A stretch of 19,018 nt of DNA from an uncultured Muribaculum sp. (lineage in GTDB: Bacteria > Bacteroidota > Bacteroidia > Bacteroidales > Muribaculaceae), in the NCBI GenBank assembly GCA_910578785.1, contig CAJTSJ010000044.1:1-19018 (forward strand). Reading direction: 5' to 3'. Shown in pieces: positions 16,127 through 19,018 of the stretch (its first letter is position 1; every line of letters begins with the position of its first letter). The notes beneath the pieces are model-generated. The model was not told the DNA's origin. It did not search any database and worked only from the letters and a program-made list of their open reading frames with translations. A program made the position numbers and the translations under genes.

Positions 16127-17113
16127 ATGAACAAAAAATCAATTTATCTGGCATCTACCTTCCTGGTCGGCTTAGCGTTGGCTTCCGGATGCCAGTCGAA
16201 AAGAGCGCCACAGCCCGAAGTAGCTCTCAGTCCGAATCCGTTTATAACCCACATGTACACAGCCGACCCGTCGGCGCACGTATGGGAAGACGGCCGTCTG
16301 TATATCTATGCATCGCACGATGTCGATCCTCCGCGTGGCTGTGACCTCATGGACAAATACCACGTCTTCTCTACCGACGACATGGTCAACTGGACCGACC
16401 ACGGCGAAATACTCAGCTCAGACCAAGTAGCCTGGGGACGCCCTGAAGGCGGATTTATGTGGGCGCCTGACTGCGCATATAAAGACGGCACTTACTACTT
16501 CTATTTCCCTCATCCGAGCGGGTCTGACTGGAATGACACATGGAAAGTAGGTGTAGCCACAAGCAAATATCCCGATCGCGATTTTACTCCAATGGAAACT
16601 CCGATGGAAGGAGTCGGAGGTTTTGCATTGATTGACCCGGCCGTATTTGTCGACGACGACGGAAAGGCTTATTTCTACTACGGCGGGGGCGGTAAATGCT
16701 ACGGTGCACCGCTGAAGGACAATATGGTAGAGCTCGAATCGCCACTCCAGGAAATGACCGGTCTTGAGGACTTCCATGAAGCCACATGGGTGCATAAATA
16801 CAACGGTAAATACTATCTGTCGTATGCTGACAATCATGCCGAAGACGGACGGGGAGCCAACCGTCTGTGCTATGCAATAAGCGACTCGCCGCTCGGACCG
16901 TGGGAATACAAAGGCATATATCTCGAACCGACCGGATGCGACACAAGCCATGGCTCTATCGTTGAATACAACGGACAGTGGTATGCTTTCTACCACAACC
17001 AGGATCTGTCAGGACAGGGCAACCTGCGCTCTATATGCGTCGACAAGCTCGAATACAATCCCGACGGCACTATCCAGGTGGTAAAGCAGACTAAAGCAGA
17101 AGTGACCGAATAG
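16127..17113 (+). CDS. GH43 family glycosidase (beta-xylosidase/alpha-L-arabinofuranosidase type), lipoprotein
   Basis: This is a 328-residue single-domain family 43 enzyme, a five-bladed beta-propeller inverting glycosidase. A lipoprotein signal ends at LASGC (Cys22). The three expected acids are present: Asp47 in TADPSAHVWEDGRLYIY (general base), Asp170 in ALIDPAVFVDDDGKAYFYYGG (pKa modulator) and Glu218 in EDFHEATWVHKYNGKYYL (general acid). His275 in TSHGSIVEYNGQWYAFYH fits the conserved metal-site histidine. There is no C-terminal binding module, and length is normal for a bare catalytic domain. It starts 19 bases after the GH92 stop and is followed by a strong terminator, so the two form one operon. 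Family 43 members act mostly on xylose or arabinose linkages, some on galactose; which applies here is not visible. Confidence 0.88.
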   Translation: MNKKSIYLASTFLVGLALASGCQSKRAPQPEVALSPNPFITHMYTADPSAHVWEDGRLYIYASHDVDPPRGCDLMDKYHVFSTDDMVNWTDHGEILSSDQVAWGRPEGGFMWAPDCAYKDGTYYFYFPHPSGSDWNDTWKVGVATSKYPDRDFTPMETPMEGVGGFALIDPAVFVDDDGKAYFYYGGGGKCYGAPLKDNMVELESPLQEMTGLEDFHEATWVHKYNGKYYLSYADNHAEDGRGANRLCYAISDSPLGPWEYKGIYLEPTGCDTSHGSIVEYNGQWYAFYHNQDLSGQGNLRSICVDKLEYNPDGTIQVVKQTKAEVTE

Positions 17114-17131
17114 GACCTTTGATATCACACG

Positions 17132-17169
17132 CGGACGGCTACTCTCGGGTATGCCGTCCGATTTTTTTT
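17132..17169 (+). terminator. Intrinsic terminator of the GH92-GH43 operon
   Basis: A perfect eight-base stem CGGACGGC (17132-17139) with GCCGTCCG (17153-17160), loop of 13 bases, is followed by A and eight T's (17162-17169). It lies 19 bases after the GH43 stop. The T-run overlaps the stop codon of the convergent gene (17168-17170). Confidence 0.92.
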
Positions 17170-18211
17170 ACTGATACAGGCTGTCAATCTGTCCACTGGT
17201 ATATTCCGACAAATTGCCGGACGACAGATGGTATAGAACGGAGGAGTGTCCTGTACTCGGCGCATTACGATTTATGAGCGACTTTACACTCTTCAACACT
17301 TCAAAAGGAGAAGATTCCTGTCGCAGAATGTCACCTCTTCTCAACGCATAATCACCTAATACGGTATCTGACATCACCATTAATCGTCCCTCCCCCACAT
17401 TCCTGATATTTTGGCCGGCAACGATGTCCGCACGAAGCAATCCCTCGAATTTATTGTTGCGGAACAGCAGATTCCACTTATATACCGGATATGCAAAGTC
17501 CAACGGCAAGGGATAACTCGGCAAGTCGTTGATATACGGCTCTACATCCGACAGGCTTAATATCGAATTGTCGACATCCGGATTCTTAAACGATCCGGTG
17601 TTATACAGCATCAACACCCCATAGTCCACGGGGGGAGCATCTCCGGACAACTGATGAAGCCGTATGGTGGAACTCAAAATAGAAGACGAATCAACCGCTC
17701 TCATTGCCATTTTTACCTCACGGCAAAGATTGAAGAATGCACGTCCTGTCGAAGTAGTCCAATCGCAGTCAAGCTGTAGCTCCCGCAAATGACCCAGATT
17801 ATTATATTGACACATATTGTCGATTCGCGTCACAATCTTTTCGGCCCACATCCTCTCATTTCCGGCTATCTTACACAGAGCATCAAGGGTTATGTATACA
17901 GTAGGAACAACTTCTCTGACCGGAACAGAATCATTAAACACAATCGAGGCATTAGGAATTACGTCCTCGCCCGACGACGAAGCATTAACCACAACATCGA
18001 AAAAACGAATGTAAATACGGCTAATATCATGCCGCGACAGAAAATCAGTCTCCGCCGAATCAAGGCTAAACACCGTTCTCCAATAATAAACCGTATTTGC
18101 CTGGCCATGAGGCAGAACCGCACCGGAATCACATCCGGCAACAAAGCAACCGACAATAGCCACAACAAACACCAATACCGGCGCCAACACAAAGCGCACC
18201 CTACCCTTCAT
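17168..18211 (-). CDS. Lipoprotein of unknown function
   Basis: This is a 347-residue protein I do not recognise. The start at 18211 is chosen because it begins a clean lipoprotein signal: a basic n-region (MKGRVRF), a hydrophobic core and lipobox VAGC (Cys27), then DSG. The open frame extends up to 18310, but that would place 33 extra residues over a predicted promoter box. The mature part alternates hydrophobic strands and helices (HDISRIYIRFFDVVV, VVPTVYITLDAL, LRELQLDCDWTTSTGRAFFNL, VDYGVLMLY), which suggests a TIM-barrel-like fold of the glycosidase type, with Asp148 and Asp150 at a strand end as possible active-site residues. This is inference only. It is convergent with GH43 and shares its terminator region; whether it belongs to the PUL is unclear. 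Confidence 0.75.
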   Translation of the reverse strand: MKGRVRFVLAPVLVFVVAIVGCFVAGCDSGAVLPHGQANTVYYWRTVFSLDSAETDFLSRHDISRIYIRFFDVVVNASSSGEDVIPNASIVFNDSVPVREVVPTVYITLDALCKIAGNERMWAEKIVTRIDNMCQYNNLGHLRELQLDCDWTTSTGRAFFNLCREVKMAMRAVDSSSILSSTIRLHQLSGDAPPVDYGVLMLYNTGSFKNPDVDNSILSLSDVEPYINDLPSYPLPLDFAYPVYKWNLLFRNNKFEGLLRADIVAGQNIRNVGEGRLMVMSDTVLGDYALRRGDILRQESSPFEVLKSVKSLINRNAPSTGHSSVLYHLSSGNLSEYTSGQIDSLYQ

Positions 18212-18426
18212 CATATCCATATTCCAGCAAAAATCCATATAACAACCTGCGCATTTCATGTACAACATCCAACCACCTGAAATTACACTGCAAACCAAAG
18301 CTACCATCAAGGGCAGAATTTTATAGAGTCAATGAGCAAAATTCAACTATTATTTCACAAATAACTTTTTGATATTTGTTATCAGAAGGTAATTTGGGAG
18401 GGGGTACGCAGGGGAAATTGGATTTA
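18212..18426 (-). promoter_or_regulatory. Upstream region of the unknown lipoprotein
   Basis: The minus strand carries TAGCTTTG (18296-18303), an exact -7 box, predicting a start near 18290 and a leader of about 79 bases to the ATG at 18211; no TTTG lies at the right -33 distance (nearest at 18337-18340, spacer 33). Further upstream ACAAATA/TATTTGT (18357-18363 with 18373-18379) forms a weak A/T hairpin downstream of the YccF gene, possibly its transcript end. Confidence 0.35.
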
Positions 18427-18813
18427 TTATGAGATTACTTTGCCGAAGGGGGTGAATGCAAGTCCTGCAAGCTTAAAGTGCTGTACACCGAACGGTATGC
18501 CTACGATGGTGATGCAGAACAACAATCCCAATCCGATATGTGTAAGTGCAATAGGTATGCCTCCGACAAACCACCAGATTATGTTCATCAGCAGGCTTAT
18601 GCATCCGTTTGATGTCGGAGAGCTGACCACTTGTGTCCCGAAGGGAATCAACGCCACTTGTGCGAGTTTGATAGTCTGAAGTCCGAATGGAATTCCGATT
18701 ATGGTGCACATAAGCAATACGCTTGAAACCACATATTCAATGGCTATCAGAAATCCGCCGAACACAATCCAAATTACGTTTAGCAGTAGATTCATATGTA
18801 ACAGTTTTTTCAT
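18427..18813 (-). CDS. yccF: YccF-family (DUF307) inner membrane protein
   Basis: This is a 128-residue membrane protein made of two tandem copies of the YccF repeat: NVIWIVFGG...IGIPFGLQTIKLAQVALIPFG and NIIWWFVGG...VGIPFGVQHFKLAGLAFTPFG. Each copy has the N-[VI]-I-W opening, a membrane segment, the GIPFG motif and a closing PFG. The family is widespread and its function is not established. The start at 18813 is preferred: it gives MKKLLHMNLLLNVIW, matching the usual start of the family, and has AAAAGGACGG just before it; an upstream in-frame ATG at 18849 would add 12 polar residues (MALTIDPSEKGR). Two good promoters lie upstream. It is not related to glycan use and probably marks the right edge of the PUL. 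Confidence 0.88.
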   Translation of the reverse strand: MKKLLHMNLLLNVIWIVFGGFLIAIEYVVSSVLLMCTIIGIPFGLQTIKLAQVALIPFGTQVVSSPTSNGCISLLMNIIWWFVGGIPIALTHIGLGLLFCITIVGIPFGVQHFKLAGLAFTPFGKVIS

Positions 18814-18874
18814 CCGTCCTTTTTCGGATGGGTCTATAGTCAAAGCCATGGCCTTGACTGAAAATTAGCAATGA

Positions 18875-18933
18875 CAAAGATATGCGATAATATTGTGATT
18901 ACAAATTTACCTTTTTTGTCTTTAAATAGCAAA
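18875..18933 (-). promoter_or_regulatory. Tandem Bacteroidetes promoters for yccF
   Basis: On the minus strand, TTTG (18930-18933) with a 20-base spacer precedes TAAATTTG (18902-18909), and the TTTG of that box, with a 19-base spacer, is also a correctly placed -33 element for TATCTTTG (18875-18882). Both fit TTTG-N17-23-TANNTTTG exactly. Predicted starts are near 18896 and 18868, leaving leaders of about 83 and 55 bases to the ATG at 18813. This is the clearest promoter signal in the window. Confidence 0.72.
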
Positions 18934-19018
18934 TCTGATGCTGTAGAGGTACATCTAAGGTATTGTGTAGAGTCAACAAGCAAGTGCAAAATTAGCGAAA
19001 GTGTTTAATGAATTGTTC
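18934..19018. other. Right-edge sequence, no gene seen
   Basis: No coding frame of note. A further exact -7 match on the minus strand (TAATTTTG, 18987-18994) is present, but its -33 region falls at or beyond the window end, so it cannot be judged. Confidence 0.3.

Noticed and set aside
16418..16996. 192-codon minus-strand open frame opposite GH43
   Set aside because: It is antisense to all the catalytic motifs of an intact GH43 enzyme, with no own promoter or domain.
1..19018. CRISPR array, tRNA, rRNA or insertion sequence
   Set aside because: No regularly spaced repeats, cloverleaf-like sequences, transposase frames or terminal inverted repeats were noticed on reading; a tool-based scan was not possible.

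Overview
The window reads as part of a polysaccharide utilization locus (PUL) from a gut-type member of the Bacteroidales. The evidence is a full-length SusC-type TonB-dependent transporter, several lipoproteins with short acidic or serine-rich sequences after the lipobox cysteine, a dense set of carbohydrate-active enzymes (GH31, GH99-like, GH92, GH43, and an esterase fusion), and several Bacteroidetes-type promoter elements (-7 box TANNTTTG, in one case with a correctly spaced -33 TTTG). Base composition looks close to balanced, higher in GC than typical Bacteroides. This would fit a Muribaculaceae-like genome, but that is an inference from general impression. No mobile elements, CRISPR arrays, tRNA or rRNA genes were seen.

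Layout from left to right. (1) Minus-strand import and depolymerisation arm, positions 82-7658: a GH31 alpha-glycosidase is transcribed first, then an acidic-tagged surface lipoprotein with a DUF4988-like N-terminus, then SusC. No SusD is present; if there is one it lies beyond position 1. (2) A 371-base divergent intergenic region (7659-8029) holds a -7 box for the GH31 side, a -7 box for the rightward genes, and two closely matching palindromes about three helical turns apart. (3) Plus-strand pair: a membrane-spanning one-component regulator (periplasmic LamG-like and Kelch-like domains, one membrane helix, cytoplasmic SARP/OmpR-type winged helix) and, two bases later, an alpha/beta-hydrolase fused to an SGNH esterase. 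A bulged hairpin terminator follows. (4) A minus-strand GH99/GH71-like glycosidase. (5) A divergent plus-strand operon of GH92 alpha-mannosidase and GH43 glycosidase, both lipoproteins, ending in a strong intrinsic terminator. (6) A minus-strand lipoprotein of unknown function. (7) A minus-strand YccF-family membrane protein behind tandem promoters; this gene looks like housekeeping sequence outside the PUL.

How it may work together (inference): extracellular or periplasmic esterases remove acyl groups, the GH92 and GH99-like enzymes attack an alpha-mannose-containing glycan, GH43 and GH31 remove pentose or glucose/xylose side chains, SusC imports the fragments, and the membrane regulator senses a fragment in the periplasm and switches on the GH31-lipoprotein-SusC arm, plausibly through the paired palindromes. 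The most interesting part is the regulator, which carries sensor and DNA-binding domain in one chain without kinase or receiver domains, unlike the hybrid two-component systems usual in PULs, next to a well-placed candidate operator pair.
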